From Nageia nagi (Eukaryota; Pinophyta), in assembly GCA_050084985.1 (NCBI GenBank), contig JBITNC010000002.1:8680001-8744000 (forward strand): a stretch of DNA of 64,000 bases, in the 5' to 3' direction. Shown here piece by piece: positions 11,922-25,076 of the stretch; the first letter of the stretch is position 1; every line of letters starts with the position of its first letter. The translations under genes and the position numbers were made by a program. Under the pieces are notes generated by a model. That model saw nothing but the letters and a program-made list of their open reading frames with translations. It made no database searches and was not told where the DNA came from.

Positions 11922-13335
11922 ATGAATAAATAAGACATTTGACCATTTGACTAAATGATCAAGAAAATGATGGAAATGACATCAAAAAGATACAATGATA
12001 ATATGATAGGAAAAATTGTCCAAGCAATTATAGTGTCATTAAGGCAATTAGGGTTATGCAAAATCATCAAGATGATTCAAGATCTGTTGGATGATTTGAC
12101 ACATGAAAAATAAAAAAATAAAAAGGGTTACATATCATTTTTACTGTTCACTTTTGACTAACTTCAGAGCTTTGTGTTTTGTTATTTGGTAACTATAACT
12201 TTTGGCATTTTTTGAGATTTTGTTGGGCTATGATGTGGGAAGGGAAGAACCTATGGACTATTGTTGATTGGGAATCCCCCCCCCCAAGGGATCACTTGAA
12301 AATAAATAATGAATGGGAAATGACACCAACAAATCTTGGACAAGGCGATAGAGGACCTGGGAGGAACCCCCAACCAAAAGGGTAGGGTCTTAAAATCCCC
12401 TTCCCATTGGTATTTGAAATGCATGTGCGATTTACAAATTTAAAAACTAATTAGGGACTATATTATTGTAATAGTAAAATGAAATGAAATAGGTTTAAAA
12501 TGGTAGTGTGTTACCATAGTGAATGATAAATAAAATAATTTTATAAATATCATGCAAGAATAGAAATAGGATTTTGATATATTTTAAGAATAGTTGATTA
12601 CTATGAGAATAATTGATAGGAGGGTCGTGACCTATGATATAACATAAAAAATATTTATACATGAGTAGAAAATGACACAAAATACCATAAAACCCTATAG
12701 AGTGTTACAATTTAATGAATGGATTAAACAAATATACTATGACTATAGCATGAATCCAAAAATGATAAAACCCTACAATAAACTTAATAACCTTTTTGTT
12801 GCACATTGGTTAAAAAAAAAATCTAGTTTTTGTTATTTAGTATGCAAACATTAGAAATTATTCATTTATGTGGATAGTTTTGCATGTTTAAAAAAATTTA
12901 TAAGTGTATACAAGTGTTTTTTATTTTTGATTGTATTGATTGCATATCATCTAGTACTCGAATTATCCAATTAAGGGATTGTTTGAGACCTAGATGATTA
13001 TACAAATAGTCTAGATGATTGGACCAATTATCCCTCTAACAGACAATTAAGATTTCCAAGTCATCTTAGAGACGGATAATTTGAATAAATTGAACAAAAT
13101 TAATAAATAAGTACAAACAAACATGATGTTAAAATATACAATAACCTAGATACATCAATTACTAACATAGACATAGAGACTACTACCAACATGACCAACA
13201 CACTAACCTATGCATCAAAATTTATGCCAAATGAAACTCTAACACAAATTTTATTCATTTTTTAGAGAGGAGTAGGATGTCTTGGACCAAGCAAACTAGG
13301 GCTGGTTAGAAGCAGTGAGATTAGTAAGAGTAGTG
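11922..13335. other. PMD-type element interior, non-coding
   Basis: This is a continuation of the older element after Gypsy-1. It is AT-rich, with only short frames. It holds a run of nine C at about 12,277-12,285 and no recognisable coding motif. It leads directly into the PMD frame on the + strand. Confidence 0.45.
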
Positions 13336-15282
13336 GATTTCCACACCATTACAAATGATACATCCTACATGGTGGTGATATGGTAGCGCTTAGAACTTGA
13401 CAGGTGTACATTACTCCTCCCCATATGGGAGATTATGGTTACACTAAAGGATGTTTACAATATTTTTAGACTATCCCTAAAGGGATACATGATCATCATA
13501 GTGATTTATAGGATCATCATTTGACCATATGTCTACGAGGGATATCAAACATGGGATATCCATGCAAGCAATATCTTGATAGAGCCCCTATATTGGGATG
13601 GGTAACTTGGGATATGATTATGCTCTTTATCTTATCCTTTATTCTACTTAATTCCTTAGGATTGAGATTCCCTTGGAATATATTTGAGATCATGACTAGG
13701 ATGGTGCAGGAGTAGATAATCTTTGTTTGGGGGCCAATGTTGCTAGCATAGACATGTGAGGAGCTAATATTTGTATCTAGGGGATGACAAGGTGTGATCA
13801 CCTCCCTACTACTATAGGTATGGTACTAGAAGCATATACAATTGCAAAGGCTTAACTCACTATCAATGATAATTCATGAGGAGATTCCCCTATGAGGAGT
13901 GCACTGAATGGTACAAGGGGATGTTGGTAGGGCTACAACTCTAGGACATCATGTGATAAACATAGAGAGGTATACCACATTGGGTAGAGGATGATGTATA
14001 GTTGGTATGGGTATGGAGGATATGACATGTACATGGTTGACATGTTCAGGATGTGAAGGTCTTTCACTTTGAGTGGGTTAAAAGATAATTTAGGCTATAA
14101 CAAGATGTACCACAAGATCCATAACCCCATGGTCAAATTGATGGAGAGGCTCCAAAAAGGATGAGATTGAAATATATGGAGCCTAACATGGCTCTAGATG
14201 CCCCAACAATGCTGATCGATGTAGATAATACAAGGACCATGCTAAAATATGATATGTGGTGGGCCCCATAAAGGGATAAACTACTTGATTGAACCATCAC
14301 AACATGATAAGGACCTGTAGTTATAGTAAACCCATGGGTACCAGAGGGTAGGTAGGTTTAAGGTGGAAAGGATTCCATAGAGGAGAGTGGTGATGGAGGA
14401 GATGAGGATGAGGAGGAGGTAAAGAGAGCTAATGAGGGTGAAAATCAAGAGATGTCATATGTGAGCATCAATAATCAGCTAGAGGAGCAGCCAGAGGTGG
14501 AGGTAGAGGCAAGGTTCAAGACCCCCCACTGGTATCCATAGGAGCTCCTAGCCTCAAGATTGAAGATTCAAGTGAACTCAAGGGTAGCTCAGTATAAAGC
14601 TAAGAGAGACACTCTTTAGAAGGAAATAAATGTAGGAAAGCAATGTATGTGGCCTTACAAGGGGATATGCCAACTATATTGGTTACCTTCATTATAATGG
14701 ACAAGGAGAGAGATGCATTAAAAGCATGAGCATAAGATAACATGGGTTTTGGTGAAGATCCCACAAGATGGATAGAGGCTAAGATAGTGGCAAAGGTAGC
14801 ACACTAGCATAAGTAGGTACAACAACTCCTCTAAGTGAGTTTATGATCCCATAGGTTGAGCATCAACATTACCTATAAAAAGCATTGGATGAGGTTGATA
14901 GAGAGTCTCTCATAGCACATGCATCTAATTCTAGCTACTAGAGGTGGGGTTGGCCCTCATAGAACCTGGGAAGTATTAGACATACATAATTGCTTATAGA
15001 AAGTCCAATACTATAGTAGCATCTCATTGGGGAGAGGGCCACTCCATCAAGTAGACATATAATATCCCTCAAGTAGGTATAAGGATAATTCAAGGGGTCA
15101 GGATGAGTACACATAAAGGAGGGCCTATGAGGAGGACCATCTCACAAGTCACACAGGTCATCGATAGATTCTTTGGGTCTTCATCATTAATAAGAAAGAC
15201 CAGAGTAGGCTCACAAGCTAGCCCCTCAGGGGCACAAGTAGAGGGTCAAGGGGAGACAAGTACTCCCTCTAACAAGCGATGA
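13336..15282 (+). pseudogene. Plant mobile domain (PMD) protein, decayed, copy 0
   Basis: A decayed frame of about 649 codons stays in register from 13,336 to at least 14,640 and ends in register at a TGA at 15,280. It is broken mainly by stops such as TAG, TGA and TAA at expected Trp and Gln codons. Signature stretches are LLPIWEIMVTLKDVYNIF at about codons 29-46, matching the PMD phrase 'LP.GEM.VTLEDVY', then GYQTWDIHASNILIEPLYWDG, RGIPHWVEDDV, and VKVFHFEWVKR with PHGQIDGEAP near codons 250-280. An acidic run (GDEDEEEVKRANEG) and a charged, probably coiled segment follow. PMD (Pfam PF10536, the MAIN/MAIL1 family) occurs in host proteins and inside transposons. Here the frame lies opposite to the PPT at 4,919, so it looks like an antisense extra ORF of an LTR element. 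The assignment is from motif memory, not a search. Confidence 0.65.
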
Positions 15283-17692
15283 CCATGATAGGAACCTACT
15301 TCTTAGAGGGATTAGAGACCTATAGATTGGACATATATAATATGTATTTTTGACACCATAGTGTGCATGGATATACCTATGAGATACACTTTGTATATGC
15401 AAGACTTATGTATATTTATGAACATTAACATATATTTATTTTGATGGGATTATACTTGTTTATACATGGAATAATTGAATTTATATAGACTATTTATGCT
15501 TTTGATATATTATGATTTATGATGCATGTGGATGTATGGATTATGATATGCATGGTCATTTGTACACTTATATTTGATATGGTATGAGACTATGATACCG
15601 AACTCATTGTTATGGATTTATGGATGTGAATGACTTGTACATTCTTATGTTGCGATGGATGACATGTGATATATGCTTCACACTCACACATGTATATATG
15701 AATGCTTATCACTTGGGTAAAATGAATAATGGATGGATGCTATTGACTATGGTACACACAAATGTAGTCCTATATATATGTTCAATGAATGGATAAAATG
15801 AACTTGTATGGATAATTACATATGGAAATGAATCCATAACAAGCTTAAACAAAATAATAAACTCATATAATGGTAATAATGAATAATGATAAAATAATCA
15901 AGGCATGAACATTTAATAAGAGATAATAAATGTATAAAAGAGAAGTATAAAATGATAAGATACACTAAAAGAAGATAAAAGGAATAATGGACAAGATAAA
16001 AGATAAAATCAATAAATGAACATGGCCACTTAATAATTCTAAAATTAACAATGTACACAAAAATGGTTAAAGAAAGTGATAACACCATAAATAGACCTTA
16101 AAATGCATGATAATCATACTAAAAGATAGAAGGTCCCATGAAAACACAAAGATGATACTATAAAAAGGGACTAGCAGTACTAGAGCATACGATAATAAAG
16201 AAATCATAATAAAAATATATGACAATAAGATAAGATAACAATGAATGATACCAAATGATAATGAAAGATATACAGACTTTAAACACTTAAATGAGTTGAC
16301 ACCATGGACAAAAATACACCAAAAAGGTGTGTAAAATGAGGTAGGTCATATGCGCTAAAAGCACCCCCTAATACTCGATTTGTGCCAATGAACATAAGAA
16401 CATACAATAATTATACAAACATGTACATGGATGCAACCAAAATGGACTAAAATAGAGATTTTACAAAATTGACACTTTTGTAAATGTGAAAAATGATAAA
16501 TTTTGGTGGACGATAAGCAACCATTATGACGACTTGGTGAACTACTTTGATGCCCTAATAGATAGTAATTAAATATAAGAGAAGGAATAAATGGTTTAAA
16601 AAATGGAGATTATTTGACATATTTTTGACATGAAAATGGGAGGCTACTTGGCCCATGGTGACAACCCTTTAGTGTTCACTAAAAGTGCAACATTCCAAGT
16701 AGCTCGATATTGGGCTTACAAAAACTAATGAAATGACTTAAATGGGAAGTGAAACTTGACATGTTGATTGAATTTAGATAGGTATTAGGATAGGAACTAA
16801 TAGATTTTAAAATGGACATATTTTACTATGTTTAAAATTGTAAACTAAAGCCCACTTTTAAAGATGGCAATTTTTAGGACCTTTGTCCCTAAACCAAAAT
16901 AGACATGGAGATGGTTACAAAATGACTCAAAATGACATGGTATGACATGATAAGGTATAATGAGGCATAATATGATCATTTTATAAGTTATTTTTAGTAT
17001 GTGACACAAGTCAATTTGTAGGGTGAACATGCACACATGTGTGAGGGACCTAGTTCAAGAGTGAAACAAACGATGAACATATGACACAAAATGGGTGAAA
17101 TAGGCTTATTAGGATTACTTATATGAACATGAAGCTAGGAAAATAACTTTTCATCAACTTGAAATAATCACACAAGGTTTACAAGGCCAAATGAAAAGCA
17201 ATTTTAATAAAACAACACAAGTGCAAACATGATAGAAGTGACACAAACATGATAAGATATAAAGCGACGATAAAAGTGACATAAAAATGATATAATAAGA
17301 GGTAAACACAAGTTTAAAAAGTTCAAAACATAAAAGCAACCATAAGTGATGAGGAAAAAAGGATGTGATGTCTATGAATGTTCATCAATAACATAAGTCA
17401 TGATAATCTCGTATGGTTTTTCCCTCTAAACCATGCTAGTCTATAGTCTAGATAAATCCCAAGGGAATAATTTTAAGGAAACTTACTATATTGACTGAGA
17501 TCCAAGTGGTTGTATCATCATTGGGAAACTGTGGATCATGTATGGTGACAAGTGACACAAATGGACATGTGAATACGTCATCGATAGGGGCTTGCATGAT
17601 TAAGATGCAATGGGCCTGTTAAACAAAAAAAATACGACACAAAAGTAAATGAAAATAATTAAAACATCAAGATAAACAAACAACTTGGTCTA
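15283..17692. other. AT-rich repeat relic, no gene seen
   Basis: This stretch is rich in short ATGATAA- and GACACAAA-type phrases and has only low-complexity frames on the minus strand. I recognise no RT, integrase or gag motif. By position it is probably upstream interior of the PMD-type element (copy 0). Confidence 0.4.
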
Positions 17693-18241
17693 TCTGGGTT
17701 GAATAAAATAATCCTATATGACTAATTTCTACTTCTACCAAGATCTCATGAAAGCTCTCTAAAACATCATCACAATAACATAAACAAGATAGCTAATCTC
17801 ACAAAGTTGACACCAATATAAAGTGGTTCCTCCAACCATTGGAGTACATCCACTAATATAAGATCTTATTCTCAAAGAGCACTCTGTTACAAAAACTCAC
17901 TTTATCATTTGTTCTACAACCTAGAAAAGAGAATAATTTTATTACAAATTTGAGTGAGTAATCTCAAGGAGAGGGTCCTCAATTAATAGGCCAAAATCCT
18001 CCCTTAGATCACCCTTTAACCATTATATAATGTCATGACATGCAACACCCTTTTACCCCAAGGGCATGCTCATGATATGAAGTGTAGTATAAATTATATT
18101 ATTTTATTCACAAATACTAAAAAAGTATCATGTGAATTTACATTACCATATTCACTAAATACTTAAGGTGTCTAGGGATACCTTAAGTATTAAGTGAATT
18201 ACATAAAGAGACCTTACAATAGTGCATTATACATTCCAATA
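17693..18241 (-). repeat. 3' LTR of a minus-strand Copia element (LTR type C)
   Basis: The reverse complement starts TATTGGAATGTATAATGC and matches the LTRs at 23,108 and 36,862. It includes the U3 palindrome at 18,151-18,198 and the conserved phrase GTGGATGTACTCCAA. On its right lies a polypurine tract and about 200 bp of element tail matching the Copia-B tail. The left end is only approximate because similarity fades there. The TATA box is decayed. Confidence 0.75.
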
Positions 18242-18450
18242 CTCCCCCTTAATGCAATATTGGGATCGATGGAAGAGGTGAGAAGAAAAAGAAAGTTCTC
18301 CTCCATAGAGATATAATTGGAGATGAGAACATTTACATCTTTAAGAAATAAAAAAGATCTTAGATTGAAGCTCACTACTTTACCATTTGAAAAATGGTTC
18401 ACAATACAATCATTAACCGTAATTAGTTTCACTATACAAAGTAGTCATTC
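18242..18450 (-). mobile_element. Copia 3' tail fragment with polypurine tract
   Basis: The minus strand ends TTAAGGGGGAG at 18,252-18,242, the same tract as in Copia-B at 55,558-55,568. The adjoining sequence up to 18,450 matches Copia-B 55,350-55,550, including a phrase that reads as ATGGAGGAGAAC. Similarity stops abruptly at about 18,450, so the rest of this element is missing. It overlaps in content by about 100 bp with the tail at 28,957, so the two are different copies. Confidence 0.75.
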
Positions 18451-19467
18451 AATAACAAGTTGATATGATGAGACTCCATAATCTCATAGGATGTCCAAAG
18501 ACCCTACCACTTATGCTCAAACACAAAAAAAAAATGTGAGAAATCCAAGGGTCCTTGAATACCCACTTTAAAAATATCAAAAATATTATTTACTAATGAT
18601 ATGAAAATGACAATAAGATAAAATAGAGATAGGGTGTAGAGATTTTTCCTTTTTATGAAGCTCCCAAGATGCAAATAACTTGCAAAAAACATATTTATGG
18701 AGGTTTCTAAGCTCTAGGTCCTTGGTACCAAGCAAATATGGGACTTATATGCTTGTAAATCTCCAATATTTAAGTCAACAAGGTAATTGAAAGTAGCTCA
18801 ATGCCTAAGATGCAAGCTAACATAACCTAAATAAACATAAAATGATTTGGTAATGATTTAAACAAACTAAACTAATCTAGCCTAATTCTACAAGAGACTA
18901 GCCTAGATTATATTAACATGTAACCATGCACAAATGGATTAGAAAGACCCAAAAAGGATATGATTTGATGCTCTTGTATGATCTCCAAGACCTACAAAAT
19001 AACTTGAAATATTATTAGTGCAAGCAAAAATATAAATCACATGAGTTTACTCAAGATTTCTTTACAAGACAAGGATAAGAATTGCCTTTTTTGCCTTAGA
19101 GAAAAATGGATTGAGCTCACATGGGGTGTACCAAGTTGCCAAAGTTCATGTACATAGTGGAAAGGAAGATGAGGATGCAATAACTGATGAGGTATCCATT
19201 GGTGTGTTTTTTGAAATAATTTTGAATTGACATTTATATATGGCAATGACTAATCGATAGGCTAGTTAGGGTTTTAACCCTAACCGACTAACCAATCTCC
19301 TAATCTATAAGTCAATTAGGGTTAAGGATTCCCAAATGGTAACAAAGGGCTAAGTTACCAAAAATGATTGTGCAAGTGATACCATGTAGGGTCGATGGGC
19401 TGCAAGATATTGTAAATCATCATGAGTTGCCTAAGTTAGATGAGAAAATGATTTTTAGGTATTTATA
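18451..19467 (-). repeat. Probable 3' LTR region of PMD-element copy 1
   Basis: The right edge (TATTTATA followed by a pyrimidine tract at 19,468) copies the LTR/PPT junction of copy 0 and resembles that of element D. The block has no coding signal. It contains an inverted repeat TTAGGGTTTTAACCCTAA at 19,266-19,283. I found no second LTR copy to prove the limits, so this is inferred from the junction alone. Confidence 0.35.
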
Positions 19468-19480
19468 GATGCCCCTTTTT
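19468..19480 (-). other. Polypurine tract-like site of PMD-element copy 1
   Basis: The minus strand carries AAAAAGGGGCATC next to a TATAAATA end, the same layout as at 4,919. It sets the host element direction as minus. Confidence 0.5.
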
Positions 19481-19800
19481 GTATTGATTTTTGTGAGATA
19501 TGAAAAAAATTTCATGATATGTAAAGTATAATACAAAAATAAGTGAAGTATGTGTGATGTGATGCTAGAGTATGTTGTGATGATAGGATTAACATAGTTG
19601 CATAGGGGGTAAATATGGCTATAATACCTCATAGTGCCAAAACTATCATGTTGTAGTCATTCTATACCATAACAAAGTGGATATGATATAAGCAACACAG
19701 TCGTATCGAGGGTACCTATTGCTATAACACCTCATGGTACAACCACTATCATATCGTAAGTAGTTGGTACTTGAGCAAAATAGAATGTGATAATGATGCA

Positions 19801-22090
19801 GTCACACCAACAAAATACTAAAGGTACATGATCATAAAAGAAAACTACAAAATATACTAAACAATGATGTGATACAATCATGTTGAGAGGATACAATCAT
19901 GTATAATAAATAACAAAAGCAAATGATCTATGCTTTTCCCCAATAGTTGAGGAGTAAAATGATCAAAGATTTTGCTTGTTATCAATAGTTTAAGGATGAA
20001 TATGATAATGATACAATCATATCAAATGATCAAATGTAGTCTCCCATACCTACTAGGCATTCGATCCTAGCATGTAGACATGCAACATCTAAATAAAATG
20101 CCATGTTGAATAATAAATGATAAAACATGCTAAATGATAAAAAAAATTAAATAGAATGCAAGATCATAATGCCAATTTTATGAAAAATTGGTTGCACCTA
20201 TGGGGTTTCTTGACATGATGATGATGATTAGGAACGTAAAAAAGGTTGAGTGATTATATCCCCTTCAAGTGGGAAGATAGGATGAGATACAAAAATAGGC
20301 CACAACCATCTTGCCAATTGATAAGTAAGAAATGGTAATTAGAATTGATGGGAAATGTAATAAAATTACTAAATTAAAATTAATCAATCTATTACATATC
20401 AATTAGAGCTAGCCAACAGGATGGTTAAGGGAATTGACTAAATTGATCGAATTTGAAGATCGATAGACTAGTTGACCAATTAATCGATCGGTTGTGACCA
20501 CGATGGGTTAAAAATAAAAAAATTAAAAATCATTTATCATTTTGTAAACTTATCATCATGCGATTGAAGCTCTAGCCCATGAGTGATACTTGCCCCTTGC
20601 ATGAGCTGAGAGTGATCAAAGCTAACGAGGAGAGATGGCAATGGTAGCAGGAGGTGGATAGGACCCACCATGTGGCCCACCCAATGGAGGAGATAAGTGC
20701 TTGCATAAACAATTATGTATTCAATAACTTAACCATTTTCAATTCCAAAAATGTATTTAAGTAGATCATATAGATATTAACAAGAGAAATGAACTTTATT
20801 TTTGTTTTTAATGATTAAAATTTATAAAAAATGATAAAACTTAGGATGAAAATCTGAAAATTAGGGCATTTTCTCATTTTGAAAATATTAGACCAAATAT
20901 GATACAAATATAGTCAAAATGATTATAGGAGAGTATAGAGAAACTTTGCTGGAGTAGATCTTAGTTTAGTACATTTTTTATTATGTTTTCATTTTTTTTA
21001 TCTCTGAGATGCAGGTCTATTTAGCCCCATTTGACTCTATTAGTCGATGGGATGTAGATTGGTTCCAATTTAGGGGTTAGGATGAACCCCATTGGTTAGA
21101 CCCTGGTTGCATTAAGTTGGGACTAATGGACTAGTTAGTCAACTTCCCAACCCATCAGCTAACCAATATGTAAGGAATTGATTAGGAAACCCTAACTGAC
21201 CTATTGCAAACTAGTTAGATAGATAAGGAAAGATAGGTAAGACTTGTACAACAAAATGATAAAAATTGATAAAGATACAAGTATAAGATCAATTGAAACA
21301 TTGGTATGAGACACAAGACACAAAATATATGATTTGATCACACAAAATAAAAACTAATTTAGGATAAAGAAGACTAAATTTATAAAATAGAAACACCTTA
21401 AATTTAACTAGAAATACCAACATGACTACTGTGAACTTATTTCAAGAAAACACCTTGTATAAATTTAGGTCATTCTTGAACATGGTGTGTGGTGTTATAA
21501 ACATGGATGATTGGGTATGGATCAAGGCATTTGGATTGGATGGCATTGCTCGATTGCACCAGGTCATCATCGATCGAGCATACATTTAGACACTAGTGGA
21601 GCATTGGGATTCAAAGCGTACCACCTTCCATTTTACAATCAAGGAGATGATCATTACCTTAGAGGATGTATATCAAATCCTACAAGTGACCCTTGAGGGT
21701 GATATTACCATAGAGGCCTTAAACAAGAGTGGAGTGATGTAATACATGTTCAGATATGGATGGGAGGTGATCAAAATTAGACATGGTGGGATTGATTATG
21801 TAATCATCTACAACCAAGGACTATCGAGTCACTAGGAAATGATGGTAATGATATCGATTAACAACTTTATATTACCAAATAAGAGTGAACATAATTTTCC
21901 CTTGAACCTATTAGATGCTGTCAAAGATATTATATAGGTAGGGATGATATATGCTTGGGACCTTACTATCTTGTGGAAGATATACAAATAACTAGTGGAT
22001 AGATATAGGTGCGAAGTGGGACTTTCAATATCCCTATTGATCCAAGTTTGGATATGGGAGCATGTACATGTGTCATGACCCCATAGCCTA
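19801..22090. repeat. Long repeat shared with 36,863-38,966 (PMD element copy 1)
   Basis: The block aligns by eye with 36,863-38,966 and then 57,365-57,542, in the same orientation. Shared landmarks include the phrase GAGCATTGGGATTCAAAG-like at 21,597, matching 38,635, and the GGTTAAAAATAAAAA phrase at 20,503 and 37,563. The 5' 1.7 kb is non-coding and the 3' part is the PMD frame. The two copies are direct repeats. Confidence 0.8.
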
Positions 22091-23084
22091 TCATATGGTT
22101 TTCATAGTGTGGAGGTAGCAGATCTAGATATGCCTATGGCAAGGCAAGAGCTTCGATACGTGAGGAGATGGAAGAGGACCCATGAAACACCTCATAGGTG
22201 ATTGTATGAGGGGATGTACTCCTATAATAGAAGTATGTGGGCGAGTTTGAGGATTGAGGATATCATCTAGAGGCCCTAAAGTAGGGCTCTCGATTGAGCT
22301 AAGGATGTCTAGAAGTTGAATCGAGTGAGGAGATCCCTAATGTATGTAGGAAGTGACCCCAAGATGTTGAGGTATTTAGATATGAGTCGGTAACTTGAAA
22401 TTTTGGGGAGTAAGGAGAGATGTACTTATAGATCCTAAGTTATACCAACAAGTAGAGGCATAAGGGCCATATCTAGAAGAAGATATACTTACCTAGATGA
22501 TGCACTTGATGAGGCCATCATGATGTCAAATGGAGATGATGTTGGGACTATAATGACATTCAATGCATGGTCAGATTCTCAACAGGAGTAGGTGATTATT
22601 GATGGTAGGCTATAAGAGCCATTAGGAGGGAAACCATAGCGTATAGTGTATCTAACCTTGCATGTTGTAGGGGAGGCAAGAGGGGATGTAGGAGTGATTG
22701 ATAAGGACATAGGGGGCCTTAAGTTTGACCATTGGTTTGATGAGATGGTGGAGGGGTAGGAGGCTAAGCATGAAAAACTAGTTAAGGAGAGGGCATAACC
22801 CTCACAAATAGAGATGCTAACATTGCAGTGAGGGATAAAACTTGACAAGAGTGAGATACCATGATAATAGAGCAATATGCACTCTAATAAGAGATAAATG
22901 TGATTATGGTAAAGGGGGACGACATACATGTGCAACTACAAACTACCCAGATAGAGATATGATGCCTAACATAGCTCCTAGTAGTGATATAAAGGATGCA
23001 AGAGGGTGCATTGAAGGAAGATACATGAACACAAACTATGGATGCAATAGTGCCTCAGGTCCAACATCAACTAGTGGTGGATGA
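21503..23084 (+). pseudogene. Plant mobile domain (PMD) protein, decayed, copy 1
   Basis: The frame starts at an ATG at 21,503 followed by DDWVWIKAFGLDGIARLHQ. The PMD N-terminal signature follows: LVEHWDSKRTTFHFTIKE and MIITLEDVYQILQVTLEGD (codons about 33-75). Further on come MIYAWDLTILWKIYK, VWIWEHVHV, then THETPHR and NRSMWASLRIEDII near codon 250. Several stops interrupt it, most at expected Trp, Gln or Glu codons. After about 22,275 the frame is hard to follow. An open stretch at 22,842-23,084 may be its C-terminal end. The family is inferred to be PF10536, probably an antisense extra ORF because the PPT at 19,468 points the other way. It is cut on the right by the Copia LTR at 23,108. 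Confidence 0.7.
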
Positions 23085-23107
23085 CTAGCATCAAGAGGCA
23101 GCCAAGG

Positions 23108-23520
23108 TGTTGGAATGTATAATGCATTGTAAAGGTTTGTATTAAATATTCTATGTAAGTTCACTAATACTTAAGGGTATCATTTGATACCTTAAGTATT
23201 TAAGTGAATATGATAATGTAACTTGTCCTACACTCCATGTCATGAGCATGCCCCTTGGGTAAAAGGGTGTGCATGTCATGCTTTTGTACATTGGATAAAA
23301 GGGTGATCCAAAGAGGGATTTTGGCTTATAAATAGAAGGCTCCCTCTTTGTGATCACACACCAATTATGGAGTAAAGTTATGCTACAGGATAGAAGTGTA
23401 GGAGTTGAGATTAGGAGGATTGTAAGAGAGTTGTATTTATGATTGAAGTAAAGATCTAGTTAGTGGATGTACTCTTAGTTAGTGGAACCGCTTACATCTT
23501 GTGTTGTGAGATTGCTTGCA
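23108..23520 (+). repeat. 5' LTR (type C, incomplete) of the + strand Copia arm
   Basis: The block starts TGTTGGAATGTATAATGC and matches the reverse complement of 36,354-36,862 as far as the phrase GTGAGATTG near 23,510. There the 36-kb copy continues for about 100 bp more, so this LTR is truncated or rearranged at its 3' end. No primer site is visible. It carries a TATA box at 23,327-23,334 (TATAAATA) and the palindrome at 23,161-23,207. It interrupts PMD copy 1. Confidence 0.8.
23327..23334 (+). promoter_or_regulatory. TATA box in LTR
   Basis: TATAAATA followed by GAAGG, at the same LTR position as TATAAATA in Copia-B (47,529 and 55,793). Confidence 0.6.
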
Positions 23521-25076
23521 AGTTAACTTGCAATAATTTACCCTCTTACCACATTAATTGCCTTGAGTAGAGTAAAAGGTAAGGTTTTTGCAGGAAAGTA
23601 ATCATGAATTACATTTATGTTTTATCATTCTTTTTGGGTAGGGTGTGGAGTAGTAATACTTTTTTGAATATTTCTTTTATGTGGTAAATATTCAAAAAGG
23701 AAAATAATTAATAGCAACACCTATCAACAAAAGGTTGTAAAACCAAGGTAAAATTACAATGATGTGCCATTTTTTTTAGAAAAAAAAACTAAATAAGGTT
23801 GAATTTTTTTTTTAAAGGAGGAAATATTATTACCTTTTTTGTTAAGAAGGTAATTTTTTTGGTATTAAACTATTTTGGACTATTCTAATCAAATTGCATT
23901 GGTAAAAATGTAATTTTTTCTTTAGTACTTATTGAAATTAAGATACTATTACAATTTGTTTTAGCATCTTTCCTTAGTTAAATTTATTTTTAAAGGTAAC
24001 CTAATACTAATTTTAGTATTTATTGAATGGAAAGCATCTTTTTTAAGACCTTTTAAGTAAAAAGGGGGAATTTTATGAATGTTGTACTTCATTTTTTTAA
24101 GTTATGGGAATGATGCAAATCTATTTTTTAAGTTATGGAAATGATGCATGCTAAGTTTTTTATCCTTATTCCTTATACAAAGTTAATAAACTTGTGAAAA
24201 CTTGTAAATGATGCATGCTATGTATTTATCTTTATTCCTTATGCAAAGTTAATGAACTTGTGCAAAATATGGACTTATGTAAAGATGTCTTTTAGGGGTT
24301 AGTAAATAAAATCCATTAGACTCTTAGGTTTCAAATTATAAATGGATGATGTTTCATTTATGTATTTTACTTCATATTTCATATCTTTCTTTATTTACTT
24401 ATGCAAAAATTGCAAACATTGATATGAGCAACCCCTAAAATGAACACATCTGCACGTACATTTTGCAACATGACTTATTTGGGAAGCCATGAGGTTAAGT
24501 AGATTGGAGCTTTTAAGTTCGATGATCTAAATGGTGAAAAGTTTGTACTTTTTAATTGCCCTTAAGTTCTCTATTGGTCTGGATTTAACTCCAATAGGTG
24601 GATAGGTATGTGTGTAGTGATACCACATATCTGCACATCTATTCAAGGATTATCTTGATAACCTAAGAGAAAAACTTAAAACCTAATCAAGATTAATAAT
24701 TTGGTCGATCCAATAAATATCAGAACCTTGAAAAATAGCTAATACTTCTCCTTGTGAGAGTATATTACTACCCAAGGGGAACTGGTTGAGGATTGGTAGG
24801 ACCTAGGCTCCTCTTGTGTGGGCATCCAAGTGAAGGCCTAATTTTAGATAAGAAAATAAGTCTCAATAATGTCACTCTACATCTACAGTTCTTGAGATTA
24901 GAAATGTATTTGGGTACATGGGTTATTATTTGAATTATAAAATATTTGCACTTGTAAATCAAATCAAGCATATTTTAAGTACTAAATGTAACATGTATTA
25001 TTTACTTAGTTAAAACTTAACATTTAATGTTGTTTATTGAAAATACATATTTATTATTTCACATTTTTTGTAGCAA
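23521..25076 (+). other. Untranslated leader of the + strand Copia arm
   Basis: The leader is non-coding and T-rich at first, with AAAAAGGGGGAATTTT-like phrases (24,060). The conserved leader block follows at about 24,285-24,900. This block is also found at 33,655-34,290 (reverse), 50,127-50,695 and 59,840-60,530. The leader ends directly at the gag start. Unlike three other copies it carries no extra insert in its first kilobase. Confidence 0.7.

Noticed and set aside
19266-19283. TTAGGGTTTTAACCCTAA, resembling telomere repeats
   Set aside because: Only one short inverted repeat, no TTTAGGG array; treated as a chance palindrome.
22579-22935. 118-codon minus-strand frame
   Set aside because: Antisense to the C-terminal part of the PMD frame and without a recognisable motif; treated as a shadow.
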